NCBI RefSeq assembly: GCF_001904725.1
Contig: NZ_MRCE01000002.1
Span: 261,303 to 325,302 of the forward strand
Direction of reading: 5' to 3'
DNA: 64,000 nt
From: Phormidium ambiguum IAM M-71
Lineage (GTDB): Bacteria > Cyanobacteriota > Cyanobacteriia > Cyanobacteriales > Aerosakkonemataceae
Under the pieces are notes generated by a model that was given only the letters and a program-made list of their open reading frames with translations, was not told the origin of the DNA and made no database searches. Of the stretch, positions 36,020 to 45,139 are shown one piece after another. Position 1 is the first letter of the stretch. Each line of letters begins with the position of its first letter. The translations under genes were made by a program, and so were the position numbers.

Positions 36020-38911
36020 ATGGATAGAGCCAGACCAACTCAATCATTAATTTACACAGACTGGACTTTAACTGAAAACCAATTTGACCCGGAACAGTTA
36101 CATTCCAGAGAAACGGTTTTCACTATTGGCAACGGTTATTTAGGTACGAGAGGTAGTTTAGAAGAAGGTTATCCTCGTTCTTCACCATCAACATTAATTC
36201 ATGGTGTTTATGATGAGGTACCGATCGTCTATACTGAGCTTGCGAATTGTCCAGATTGGTTGCCATTTCTAGTCATTATAGATGGCGATCGTTTTCGTCT
36301 TGACCAAGGGGAAATACTCAGTTATCAACGACAATTAGATCTGCGTCGTGGTACTTTATATCGGCGAGTGCGTTGGCGCAGTCCTAGCAACAAAACAGTT
36401 GACTTTTCTTGGGAACGTTTTGCTAGTTTAGCAGATCAAAATGTCGTAGCTTTACGCTTTGAAATTACCCCGATCAATTCCGAAGTAACAGTAGAAATTC
36501 AAGCTAGTATTAATGGCTATCCAGAAAATCAAGGCTACAATCACTGGGAATTACTAAATCAAGGAAAGATCGATCGAGGAACTTGGTTACACACTCGGAC
36601 TAGAGCTTCCCGAATTGAATTAGCAATAGCATTTAAATTATTAATTTCGGGAATAGATGCGGCATTACAAATCACTAACGCTCCCGGATATCCCACAGTT
36701 AGTTCAACTTTTCTTGCCACTCCCGGTACTAATGTCATAGTAGAAAAACTAATTACCATTTTTACTTCCAGGGAAACAGAAACACCTGTAGAATCGGCCC
36801 AAAATAGACTAACTCAACTATCCAATTACACAACATTATTAAATGAAAATGAAGACGCTTGGCGAGAAGTTTGGCATCAAAGTGATATTGTAATTGAAGG
36901 CGATACTAGAGCGCAATTAGCTGTACGTTACAATCTATTTCAATTACTAATTAGTGCGCCTCGCCATGATGATAAAGTAAGTATTCCAGCCAAAACTCTT
37001 TCCGGTTTTGGCTATCGGGGTCATGTTTTTTGGGACACAGAAATATTTATTTTGCCTTTCTTTACTTTTACTCAACCAAAGATTGCGCGTAACTTATTAA
37101 CTTATCGTTATTACACTTTAAATGGAGCCAGACGTAAAGCCGCACATTATGGATATAAAGGCGCAATGTATGCTTGGGAAAGTGCTGATACAGGAGATGA
37201 AGTAACACCACGTTGGGCACTTCCTAATCAACCTTACGGTGAAGAAATTAGAATTTGGTGCCGCGATCGAGAAATTCACATTAGTGCTGATGTTGCTTAC
37301 GCAGTATGGTATTACTGGAAAGCCACAAATGATGATGAATGGATGCGCGATTATGGAGCCGAAATTATTCTTGATACCGCCATTTTTTGGATGAGTCGAG
37401 TTGAGTGGAATACCAAACAAGAGCGTTATGAAATTAGAGAAGTAATCGGCGCTGATGAATATCACGAGCACGTCAGCAACAATGTTTTTACTAATCGCAT
37501 GGCACAATGGCATTTAGAAAAAGCATTGATAGTTTATGATTGGCTGAATAACAATTTTCCCGATCGATTTACCGAATTAAAGAATAAACTAAAATTAACT
37601 GCGGAAAGACGATCGCGCTGGCAAGATATTGCAACTAATCTCTGGATTCTTTATGACGAATCTAGCGCATTAATTGAACAGTTTGAAGGCTTTTTTGACT
37701 TAGAAGATATTAATTTAGAAGATTACGAACCGCGAACTAAATCAATTCAAGCAATTCTGGGTATTGAAGCGGGAAACAAGCGACAAGTTCTCAAACAACC
37801 AGATGTTTTAATGCTGCTTTATTTAATGCGCCAATCAAAAGAAATTCCCTACAATCAAGAGACATTACGGCAAAACTGGGATTACTACGCACCCCGCACA
37901 GATATCACTTACGGTTCATCTTTAGGGCCAGCAATTCACGCCATTTTAGCTTCTGATTTAGGGAAAAATGAAGAAGCTTATGAGCGCTTTATGCAAGCAG
38001 CTTTAGTAGATTTAGAAGATGTTCGAGGTAATGCTAATGATGGCATTCACGGCGCTAGTGCTGGTGGCATTTGGCAAGCTGTAGTTTTAGGTTTTGGAGG
38101 TGTTCAATTTGCAGAAAATGGCCCGGTCGCCCAACCGCAATTACCCCCTGGTTGGAACCGCTTAAAATTTAAGATCCATTGGCAAGATAATTGGCACGAA
38201 TTCGATCTAGTTTCTCCAAAAAGTTCCTCAGTTACTATGAATCAATCCCCTAATATTCAAGGTGTAATTTTCGATTTAGATGGAGTTCTCACGGATACCG
38301 CAGAATTTCATTATCGAGCTTGGCAAAGATTAGCAGATGAAGAAGGATTACCTTTTAATCGAGAAGCAAATGAAGAATTGAGAGGTATATCTCGACGAGA
38401 ATCCCTGTTATTAATCGCGGGAGATCAACCGTTTTCGGAAGATAAATTACAGGAAATGATGGAACGGAAAAACAGTTATTATGTAGAGTCAATTGAAAAT
38501 ATTTCCCCGGCTGATTTGTTACCTGGCGCTTTAAATTTATTAGATGAATTGCAGCAAGCGGGGATTAAAATAGCTATTGGTTCCGCTAGTAAAAATGCCC
38601 GTCCAGTTGTGGAAAAATTAGGAATTGCTAATCGCATAGATGCGATCGCAGATGGCTACAGTGTCCAAGCTCCTAAACCTGCACCCGACTTATTTCTACA
38701 CGCTGCCACACTGATAAGAATTTCCCCCCAAAATTGCTTAGTTGTTGAAGATGCCGCCGCAGGTGTTGAAGCAGCTTTGGCTGCTGGAATGTACGCAGTA
38801 GGACTAGGCCCTAATGAAAGAGTCAAAGATGCTCATGTCGTACTTCCTAACTTAGCCGGAGTGAGTTGGGTAGACTTGCAAACTAAACTTAATATTGCAA
38901 CTTCTGCGTAA
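36020..38911 (+). CDS. GH65 disaccharide phosphorylase fused to beta-phosphoglucomutase
   Basis: 963 residues in two enzymes. Residues 1-735 form a GH65 phosphorylase (N-terminal beta domain, alpha/alpha barrel, small C domain), with the general acid E480 in GADEYHEHV. Residues 745-960 form a HAD-type beta-phosphoglucomutase with nucleophile D752 and acid/base D754 in FDLDGVLTD, plus GSASKN and VVEDAAAGVEAA motifs. The first half would split an alpha-linked disaccharide (maltose, trehalose, kojibiose or nigerose type) with phosphate to give beta-glucose 1-phosphate. The second would turn that into glucose 6-phosphate. Substrate choice cannot be read from the sequence. Confidence 0.92.
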   Translation: MDRARPTQSLIYTDWTLTENQFDPEQLHSRETVFTIGNGYLGTRGSLEEGYPRSSPSTLIHGVYDEVPIVYTELANCPDWLPFLVIIDGDRFRLDQGEILSYQRQLDLRRGTLYRRVRWRSPSNKTVDFSWERFASLADQNVVALRFEITPINSEVTVEIQASINGYPENQGYNHWELLNQGKIDRGTWLHTRTRASRIELAIAFKLLISGIDAALQITNAPGYPTVSSTFLATPGTNVIVEKLITIFTSRETETPVESAQNRLTQLSNYTTLLNENEDAWREVWHQSDIVIEGDTRAQLAVRYNLFQLLISAPRHDDKVSIPAKTLSGFGYRGHVFWDTEIFILPFFTFTQPKIARNLLTYRYYTLNGARRKAAHYGYKGAMYAWESADTGDEVTPRWALPNQPYGEEIRIWCRDREIHISADVAYAVWYYWKATNDDEWMRDYGAEIILDTAIFWMSRVEWNTKQERYEIREVIGADEYHEHVSNNVFTNRMAQWHLEKALIVYDWLNNNFPDRFTELKNKLKLTAERRSRWQDIATNLWILYDESSALIEQFEGFFDLEDINLEDYEPRTKSIQAILGIEAGNKRQVLKQPDVLMLLYLMRQSKEIPYNQETLRQNWDYYAPRTDITYGSSLGPAIHAILASDLGKNEEAYERFMQAALVDLEDVRGNANDGIHGASAGGIWQAVVLGFGGVQFAENGPVAQPQLPPGWNRLKFKIHWQDNWHEFDLVSPKSSSVTMNQSPNIQGVIFDLDGVLTDTAEFHYRAWQRLADEEGLPFNREANEELRGISRRESLLLIAGDQPFSEDKLQEMMERKNSYYVESIENISPADLLPGALNLLDELQQAGIKIAIGSASKNARPVVEKLGIANRIDAIADGYSVQAPKPAPDLFLHAATLIRISPQNCLVVEDAAAGVEAALAAGMYAVGLGPNERVKDAHVVLPNLAGVSWVDLQTKLNIATSA

Positions 38912-38974
38912 CTAGAGGCCAGAAGTTGCCAGATTGGAAAATAAACCTTTAACCTTCACGGCACAAAATTTAAT

Positions 38975-39040
38975 AACCGAGTTTCTTGCAAATGGCTAAA
39001 GCTGAAAGCCTAGATTATTTGTCCAGAAACTCGGTTTTTT
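38975..39040 (+). terminator. Intrinsic terminator after the GH65 fusion gene
   Basis: AACCGAGTTTCT (38975-38986) is perfectly complementary to AGAAACTCGGTT (39025-39036) and is followed by TTTT. The loop contains a smaller GGCT/AGCC stem. The rest of this 337-base gap (38912-39248) is AT-rich and holds only the promoter candidate downstream. Confidence 0.75.
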
Positions 39041-39092
39041 ACGCCTTGTTGAAAATCGTAATAAAATTTTTTGTAAATTTGGTAACAAAAAC

Positions 39093-39120
39093 TTGACAAA
39101 TAAAAAAACATAAGTAAAGA
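39093..39120 (+). promoter_or_regulatory. Possible promoter of the glycosyltransferase cluster
   Basis: TTGACA at 39093-39098 is followed after 16 bases by TAAAGA (39115-39120), a weak -10. TAAAAT six bases later is a better hexamer at a worse distance (22). Located about 130 bases upstream of the GT4 gene. Confidence 0.3.
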
Positions 39121-39248
39121 TAAAATGAATTTCGTTTTGTAAAGTATTTTATGAGTGTAATGATTTTAGTGCAATAATTTTTACTTTAGGAGTTGTACAA
39201 AAAAGCTTATAAATTAGGTTTTAAAATTCACGCACAACCAATAAAAAA

Positions 39249-40385
39249 ATGCCTACACCAATAATTTTTTTAACAGGGTTAGTATTACCCCCGTCTGAGA
39301 CATTTATTAAAATGCAGGGGGAATCACTCAAGCAGTTTACGCCTTACTATTTCGGGTCTCGTTATGTTAAAGGATTGTCGTTACCTAGCGATCGCACCTT
39401 TGTAATTAACCAAGGAAATACTCTAGGAAAAATCAAGGAAGCTGCATTCAAGCTCACCGGATTTGCCCCAGAACTCGATCGAAAAATCAAACAAATAAAT
39501 CCGCCCTTAATTCATGCTCATTTTGGGGTTAACGGTGTACTGGCAACACCAGTTGCCAAGCGACTGGGATTACCACTAATCACCACTTTTTACGGATTAG
39601 ATTCAACCTTGAATAAATCTAATTTTCAAAAGACATCCTTAACCCAACAAGCTTATTTTCGTGGTCTATCTGCTTTGAAAAGTGAAGCAAAACTCTTTAT
39701 TGCAGTTTCAGGGTTTATCAAACAGAAACTTATAGAACAGGGTTTTCCACCAGATAAAATTGTTGCTCATTACATTGGAGTTGATACCCAAGCTCTACAA
39801 CTAAAACCAGAAATTACTCGTGAGCCAGTGGTTCTATTTATCGGACGTTTAGTAGAGAAGAAAGGGTGTGAATACTTAATTCGGGCAATGGCTCAAGTGC
39901 AGTCAGCAGACCCTAATATAGAACTGATTATGATTGGTGATGGCCCATTAAGAAGTTCTCTAGAAGCTTTAGCTTCTGGATTATTAAAGAAATATCAATT
40001 TTTAGGAACTCAAACTCCTGATGCTTGTAAAGATTGGATTAGTCGCGCCAAAGTACTCGTCGTTCCCAGCGTTACCGCAGCAACTGGTGATTCTGAGGGT
40101 TTGCCTACGGTGATGTTGGAAGCACAAGCAATGGGTTTGCCAGTGGTAGCATCAATCCATGCCGGAATTCCCGAAGCAGTGATTCATGGTGAAACTGGCT
40201 TTTTAGCCCCTGAACGCGATTCGGAACAGCTGGCTCAATTTATTTCCAAACTACTAGCCGATCGGGAACTGTGGCAACGTTTTAGTATTAATGGGCAAGA
40301 GCGTATTAGGCAACATTTTGACTTGCACAATCAATGTCGAGGTTTAGAAAACCTTTATCAAACTGTAATTTCATCGTCTTCATAA
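39249..40385 (+). CDS. GT4 family glycosyltransferase
   Basis: 378 residues, GT-B fold. The C-terminal half has the nucleotide-sugar binding pattern of GT4: VVLFIGRLVEKKGCEYLI, IGDGPLR, and the E-x7-E motif in SEGLPTVMLEA. An HAHFG motif in the N-terminal half resembles capsule and exopolysaccharide transferases of the WcaL/EpsF type. It should add a sugar from a nucleotide donor to a growing glycan; donor and acceptor are unknown. No signal peptide. It heads a run of four plus-strand genes that look like a glycan or sugar-modification set. Confidence 0.85.
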   Translation: MPTPIIFLTGLVLPPSETFIKMQGESLKQFTPYYFGSRYVKGLSLPSDRTFVINQGNTLGKIKEAAFKLTGFAPELDRKIKQINPPLIHAHFGVNGVLATPVAKRLGLPLITTFYGLDSTLNKSNFQKTSLTQQAYFRGLSALKSEAKLFIAVSGFIKQKLIEQGFPPDKIVAHYIGVDTQALQLKPEITREPVVLFIGRLVEKKGCEYLIRAMAQVQSADPNIELIMIGDGPLRSSLEALASGLLKKYQFLGTQTPDACKDWISRAKVLVVPSVTAATGDSEGLPTVMLEAQAMGLPVVASIHAGIPEAVIHGETGFLAPERDSEQLAQFISKLLADRELWQRFSINGQERIRQHFDLHNQCRGLENLYQTVISSSS

Positions 40386-40579
40386 AATCTTTACTTATGT
40401 AGGATAAGTACAACTCTCTACTTATTTGTGAAAATAATTTGTTTGTTCCCAGATAATTTATGAAGAGTTTGCAAAGTCGGGACTAAAAAGTGATGAATTA
40501 CAGTAGTTTCCTTTAATATCAAAATCATGAAATATTTTCTCTGTGGAATTACAAATTTTTCGGCTTCTAAATCGAGGTT

Positions 40580-41386
40580 ATGATGGTTGAACAAGATTTA
40601 AAAACAGAATTTGACAAAAATGGTTTTGTGATTCTGAGGGGCTTTTTTTCAGAGCAAGAAGCACGGAATGTATTAGAAACCATTAAGTCTTCCAAACATC
40701 CTAATAATAAGGATCGCCTGACTAAAGGGGCGATGACTTTTTACAGTAATATTTTTCGGTACAGTCAAGAGATACAATCTTTTGCTGCTCAACAAAAGAT
40801 TGTCGATGTACTCAAAGGGCTGATCGGGCCAGATATTTGGATGCGCCACGACCAAGCGGTTGCTAAAGGGCCCGGTGCAGATACCTTCCCCTGGCACCAA
40901 GATAACGGATATAACAAATTAAAAGACGGTCATTTTCAATTTTGGATTGCTCTGACTGAGATGAATCAAGATAATGGTGGTCTTTGGTTACAACCTGGAA
41001 GCCATAAGCAGATTTTGCCGCATAAGAAAGTGGGCAACGAACAGGTTTATGATGGCATTCCAGAGAACCCTGTAGCGATCGAAGCCAAGCCCGGAGATGT
41101 AATTATCTTTTCATCTTTCTGTTTGCACAGTACTACCCCAAATATTACCCAAAAAGATCGTTGGGCTTATGTTTTAGAATATATGTCCTTCGACTACTAC
41201 GATCCCTTTCTCGAGCCGCCTTACTTCATAATTGCTAGAGATGGAAAATCTTGTCCAGGGTTTGTCGAATCTTATCGCGGCTCAAATAACTTAGTAAATC
41301 GCCTGAAATACAATTTAAGAATGGATGGACAAATTAAACGGTGGCTTCGCAAAATCATCAAAAAACCATCTGGTGTCAGTTCCTAA
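40580..41386 (+). CDS. PhyH family Fe(II)/2-oxoglutarate dioxygenase
   Basis: 268 residues of the phytanoyl-CoA dioxygenase family. The iron-binding facial triad is H106-x-D108 in PWHQDNG and H183 in CLHSTTPN, with R194 in a position suited to bind 2-oxoglutarate. The family hydroxylates small molecules, lipids or sugars. Here the neighbours (glycosyltransferase, aldo/keto reductase, aminotransferase) suggest a sugar or secondary-metabolite substrate. Two consecutive ATG codons begin the frame (40580 and 40583) just after GAGG. It lies 30 bases before the aldo/keto reductase gene and is likely cotranscribed with it. Confidence 0.88.
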   Translation: MMVEQDLKTEFDKNGFVILRGFFSEQEARNVLETIKSSKHPNNKDRLTKGAMTFYSNIFRYSQEIQSFAAQQKIVDVLKGLIGPDIWMRHDQAVAKGPGADTFPWHQDNGYNKLKDGHFQFWIALTEMNQDNGGLWLQPGSHKQILPHKKVGNEQVYDGIPENPVAIEAKPGDVIIFSSFCLHSTTPNITQKDRWAYVLEYMSFDYYDPFLEPPYFIIARDGKSCPGFVESYRGSNNLVNRLKYNLRMDGQIKRWLRKIIKKPSGVSS

Positions 41387-41415
41387 ACCATTGAAAATTA
41401 ACAAATATTACTGAA

Positions 41416-42423
41416 ATGGAATATCGCGTTTTAGGGCGAACTAATCTCAAGGTTTCTGCTATTGGGATTGGAGTTTGGCAACTAAGTGGGCCTGTGACCT
41501 TGGATGGAAAGCATGATGGATTTCCCGATATCGGACTGGATCGAGCTATTGATATAATTCATGCTTGCCAAGATTTAGGGATCAATCTGATTGATTCAGC
41601 GGAAATCTATGGAGCGGGGGAAGGTGAACTTCGTGTAGGAAAAGCCCTTAAAGGTAGAAGGGATAAATGGATCTTGAGTGCTAAGTTTGGGATCAGAAAA
41701 GGATCGCAGGGTCAACGTATTGTTGACGTAAGCCCTAAAACGATTCAAACAAGTATTGAGGGTACTTTAAAGCGGTTGCAAACCGATTATGTAGATGTCT
41801 ATCTTTACCATGCTTCACCTGATAAAAATTCGATCGGTGAAGGTAGGGAAGTTCTGGAATCTTTGAAGCGTCAGGGTAAGCTACGGTTTTACGGTATTTC
41901 AACCAATGATGCAGATACTTTAAAACAAATGGCTGAAAGTGATTCTGCTTCTGTAGCCATGATTTCACAATCTCTGGTGACTCAAGCACCGGAACTACTT
42001 AGCATTGTGAAGCAGCATAATCTGGGATGTTTCATTCGTGGCGCACTTCAGAATGGTTTGTTATCTGGTAAGTATTTCCATGCTAGACCTGCCTTGACTG
42101 AAGAAGATATTCGTCACACTTGGATGAATAAGCTAAAAACTGAACAATACGCTGCTTTTGAGAAATATATCCCAGAAGGTTCATCAATGGTGGCGATCGC
42201 TTTACGCTATTTACTGGATTTTGATACAACTCACTCCATCCTTTTAGGAGGAAAGAGTGTAGCAGATTATCAGAATGCGGTGCGAGCTTTTGATTTGCCT
42301 CCCTTTGATTCTGAAACAAAAGCTTCTTTAGAAGCATTAGGAAAACAACTTCAAGCTTTTTACTGGCGTTCCCAACTCAAGGACAAAGTTATTAACAAAT
42401 TAAAGAAATTTTTGGTTCGATAG
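41416..42423 (+). CDS. Aldo/keto reductase
   Basis: 335 residues, (beta/alpha)8 NAD(P)H-dependent oxidoreductase. The catalytic tetrad is complete: D60, Y65, K90 and H132 (in LIDSAEIYG, SAKFG and YLYHASP). The C-terminal half has the ILLGGKSVADYQNAVRAF nucleotide-binding segment. The family reduces sugar or keto intermediates, and in sugar clusters it often works with a PLP aminotransferase like the next gene. Substrate unknown. It begins 30 bases after the PhyH gene and ends 87 bases before the aminotransferase. Confidence 0.9.
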   Translation: MEYRVLGRTNLKVSAIGIGVWQLSGPVTLDGKHDGFPDIGLDRAIDIIHACQDLGINLIDSAEIYGAGEGELRVGKALKGRRDKWILSAKFGIRKGSQGQRIVDVSPKTIQTSIEGTLKRLQTDYVDVYLYHASPDKNSIGEGREVLESLKRQGKLRFYGISTNDADTLKQMAESDSASVAMISQSLVTQAPELLSIVKQHNLGCFIRGALQNGLLSGKYFHARPALTEEDIRHTWMNKLKTEQYAAFEKYIPEGSSMVAIALRYLLDFDTTHSILLGGKSVADYQNAVRAFDLPPFDSETKASLEALGKQLQAFYWRSQLKDKVINKLKKFLVR

Positions 42424-42509
42424 TTCAAGAGTTGTCGGAATTCACCAGAATTACCTTAGTTTTTGCTTCGTTTTTAAACACTTTGAATCCTTTAGCAATT
42501 TAAATTAAT

Positions 42510-43721
42510 ATGGTACAGTCTGTTTCGCAATCTCAAGCCATGAGATCGCACGCTCCCGTGCGTTCCAAAGATCGGTTCTTAGTTTTTGGTGCTCCTGCTA
42601 TTGAGGACGCAGAAATTGCCGAAGTTGTTTCCACCATGAATAGTGGCTGGTTAGGTACGGGGCCAAAAGTTGCTCGCTTTGAGCAAGAGTTTGCTGCTTA
42701 TAAAAATGCTAAAAGTGCGATCGCAGTTAATTCTTGCACCGCTGCCCTTCATCTGAGTTATTTAGCAGCAGGTATCAAACCTGGAGATGAAGTAATTACA
42801 ACACCCCTGACCTTTTGCGCGACAGTAAATGCCATAATTCACGCCAAAGGCACGCCAGTCTTGGTGGATGTTGACCCAGTAACTAAAAATATCGACCCCA
42901 AGGAGATTGTTAAGCGAATTACTCCTCAGACAAAAGCGATCGCAGTAGTTCACATGGCTGGGCATCCTTGTGATATGGATGCAATTATGCAAATTGCCCA
43001 AGAACATAATTTGCAAGTAATTGAAGATTGTGCTCATGCGATCGAAACAGAATATAAAGGTCAAAAAGCTGGCACTATCGGTGATTTTGGCTGTTTTAGT
43101 TTCTATGTCACCAAAAACATCGTGACTGGCGAAGGAGGAATGATTATCACCCGCGCCGAAGAAAGTTTGTCTCGACTCAAAGTTCTGGCGCTACATGGCA
43201 TGAGCAAAGATGCTTGGAAGCGATTTGGAGATGAAGGCTACAAGCATTATCAAGTAGTTGAATGTGGCTTCAAATACAACATGATGGATTTACAAGCAGC
43301 CATTGGAATTCATCAGCTAAACCGGATTGAAACTTACTGGTACAGAAGAGAAGAAATCTGGAATCAATACAATAGCGCATTTGCAGATTTGCCTATTACA
43401 TTACCAGCTTCTCCAGAACCAAATACTCGTCATGGTTATCACCTTTACACAATTTTGATTGATGAGGAACGCGCAGGAATTAGTCGAGATAAATTCCTTG
43501 ATGCTATGACTGCCCATAATATTGGTGTTGGAGTGCATTATTTAAGCATTCCAGAACACCCCTATTATCAAGAGACTTTCGGCTGGCAACCAGAAGATTA
43601 CCCCAATGCAATGGCTATTGGTCGTCAAACAGTCAGTTTACCTTTGTCTGCTCGTTTAACAGATGACGACGTTCAAGATGTCATCTTGGCTGTAAGACAA
43701 ATTTTGACAGGTTCCAGGTAA
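42510..43721 (+). CDS. DegT/DnrJ/EryC1 sugar aminotransferase
   Basis: 403 residues, PLP-dependent fold type I. The Schiff-base lysine is K202 in FYVTKNIVTGEGG, and D173 (VIEDCAH) contacts the pyridine nitrogen. Family members transaminate nucleotide-linked keto-sugars at C3, C4 or C5, as in amino-sugar synthesis. Preceded by the aldo/keto reductase and PhyH genes, it suggests an amino-sugar made or attached by this locus. ATG 42510 lies after a spacer with no strong ribosome site; an in-frame ATG lies ten codons later. A perfect hairpin follows the stop. Confidence 0.92.
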   Translation: MVQSVSQSQAMRSHAPVRSKDRFLVFGAPAIEDAEIAEVVSTMNSGWLGTGPKVARFEQEFAAYKNAKSAIAVNSCTAALHLSYLAAGIKPGDEVITTPLTFCATVNAIIHAKGTPVLVDVDPVTKNIDPKEIVKRITPQTKAIAVVHMAGHPCDMDAIMQIAQEHNLQVIEDCAHAIETEYKGQKAGTIGDFGCFSFYVTKNIVTGEGGMIITRAEESLSRLKVLALHGMSKDAWKRFGDEGYKHYQVVECGFKYNMMDLQAAIGIHQLNRIETYWYRREEIWNQYNSAFADLPITLPASPEPNTRHGYHLYTILIDEERAGISRDKFLDAMTAHNIGVGVHYLSIPEHPYYQETFGWQPEDYPNAMAIGRQTVSLPLSARLTDDDVQDVILAVRQILTGSR

Positions 43722-43726
43722 AAACC

Positions 43727-43758
43727 TTGTAGAGACGTTGCAAGCAACGTCTCTACAA
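43727..43758. repeat. Perfect 15-bp palindrome, dispersed repeat copy 1
   Basis: TTGTAGAGACGTTGC (43727-43741) and its exact complement (43744-43758) flank two bases. It sits between convergent genes and could end transcription from both sides. A second, imperfect copy of the same sequence occurs at 57977-58008. Confidence 0.8.
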
Positions 43759-43768
43759 CACAATTCAA

Positions 43769-44530
43769 TTAGTTGGGATTATGCAAAAGTTGTAACAAAT
43801 CCAAGTTTACATAATTAGTTTTTACTTCAGGAATATTTCCTCCTAAAAATTTGCAGGGTAAATCCAATTCACCTAAATGATTTACTACTAAGTAAGCTGC
43901 CTTAAAATCATGATTTTTAGTATATTCATTAATAGTAACAATAGTTTTTAATCCGGCTCCAACTGCGGCTTGTAGACCATGAAAAGAATCTTCAAAAACT
44001 AAACATTCATTAGCATTTAAACCCATTTTATCTAAGACAAAATTATAGATATCGGGGGCTGGTTTTTTTGCGGGAACGATATCACCAGCCGCAATTACTT
44101 CAAAGCATTCAGGATCGAGAGTTTGTTCTAACAAAGCCGTTACATTTGGTAAAGCACTAGTAGTGGCAATAGCTAAACGTAAACCTTGTGCTTTTGCTTC
44201 TTTGATTAACCGTTTTACTCCAGGTCTTAGGGGAATTGCCGCAGATTCTAGTAATTGTCGGTAATGTTTGGTTTTCAGTTGATGTAAATTGGCTAAAAAT
44301 TCTGACCATTCAGATGGAGGCTGAAAATTGGGATGATGTTGATTGAGATAGTATTGAATTCTTTCTTTTCCACCTGCAATAGTTAACAATTCGCCATATA
44401 AACTTTCTGACCAATGCCAATCTAATCCTTGTTCTGCAAAGGCTTTATTAAATGCAATTCGATGACCGTCTCTTTCTGTATCAGCTAGAGTGCCATCTAC
44501 ATCAAAAATTAAAGCTTGTAATTTGGTCAT
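43769..44530 (-). CDS. HAD hydrolase, CbbY-like
   Basis: 253 residues, HAD subfamily IA. Nucleophile D10 and acid/base D12 are in FDVDGTLADTERDGHR, a segment characteristic of CbbY-type phosphatases. Motif II TTSA, the lysine in AKKPAPDIY and motif IV ECLVFEDSFHGLQAA follow. CbbY dephosphorylates xylulose 1,5-bisphosphate, an inhibitory by-product of Rubisco. That specific role is inferred from the signature only. It is convergent with the aminotransferase and 86 bases from the QueD gene on the same strand. Confidence 0.8.
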   Translation of the reverse strand: MTKLQALIFDVDGTLADTERDGHRIAFNKAFAEQGLDWHWSESLYGELLTIAGGKERIQYYLNQHHPNFQPPSEWSEFLANLHQLKTKHYRQLLESAAIPLRPGVKRLIKEAKAQGLRLAIATTSALPNVTALLEQTLDPECFEVIAAGDIVPAKKPAPDIYNFVLDKMGLNANECLVFEDSFHGLQAAVGAGLKTIVTINEYTKNHDFKAAYLVVNHLGELDLPCKFLGGNIPEVKTNYVNLDLLQLLHNPN

Positions 44531-44616
44531 GTTTAGTTTTGACTAAGTTTTGCGATCGCTCTGACACTTAAAAATTTACAAGGTTATGGTCATCAATAGC
44601 AAGTCTGCAAAACTTT

Positions 44617-45030
44617 TTAATCATCTTCGTATTCAACCCAAGAATTAAGAGTTTCGGATACAGCTACTTTTAATTGCACATCTTCTGGCAATTTTTCCTT
44701 AGTTTGGTCATAAATAAATTTAGCAATCATTTCTGCTGTAGTTTCGTATTCCTCTGGCATTACTTCATTTAAAATTCCATGATCTAACCCTCCTTTAGTA
44801 ATATCTTGCTTTGCCCAACGTAGAGTCCGAAAATCAGCTACCATTACTGGATGAGGACAAAATTCTGATGAGTGGAGTGTGGATGATGTGGCTTCAACTC
44901 GCACTTTATAGGTGTGTCCGTGCATTCGACCGCAAGGGCCATTATAATCTTTGATGTAATGGGCGCTATCAAAGGTAAATTCAGTAATAAGTTTCCATTT
45001 TGGCACTTTGTTCTCCTGGTTTATAGCCAA
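44617..45030 (-). CDS. queD: 6-carboxy-5,6,7,8-tetrahydropterin synthase (QueD) or PTPS homologue
   Basis: 137 residues of the PTPS/QueD family. Zinc ligands H24, H37 and H39 and catalytic C33 are visible in DSAHY and GPCGRMHGHTY, and GLDHGILNEV holds the conserved Asp-His pair. QueD converts dihydroneopterin triphosphate to carboxy-tetrahydropterin for queuosine and 7-deazaguanine synthesis. No other queuosine genes are in the window. The pterin branch (PTPS) cannot be excluded. Confidence 0.82.
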   Translation of the reverse strand: MAINQENKVPKWKLITEFTFDSAHYIKDYNGPCGRMHGHTYKVRVEATSSTLHSSEFCPHPVMVADFRTLRWAKQDITKGGLDHGILNEVMPEEYETTAEMIAKFIYDQTKEKLPEDVQLKVAVSETLNSWVEYEDD

Positions 45031-45139
45031 AGTTACACTAAAATTTTAAAGTGAAAAATTGCGATCGTGTATAAAAATATTAAAATCATTATCATCGCTT
45101 ATTTTCTTGCTTTTTTCCCTTTACAGTTTATTAAAAAAT

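Noticed and set aside
37118-37513. A 131-codon minus-strand frame
   Set aside because: Lies fully inside the GH65 catalytic domain on the opposite strand.
45059-45139. N-terminal extension of TenA from 45059
   Set aside because: It would need a TTG start and adds a hydrophobic stretch not found in TenA; ATG 45140 gives the normal length.
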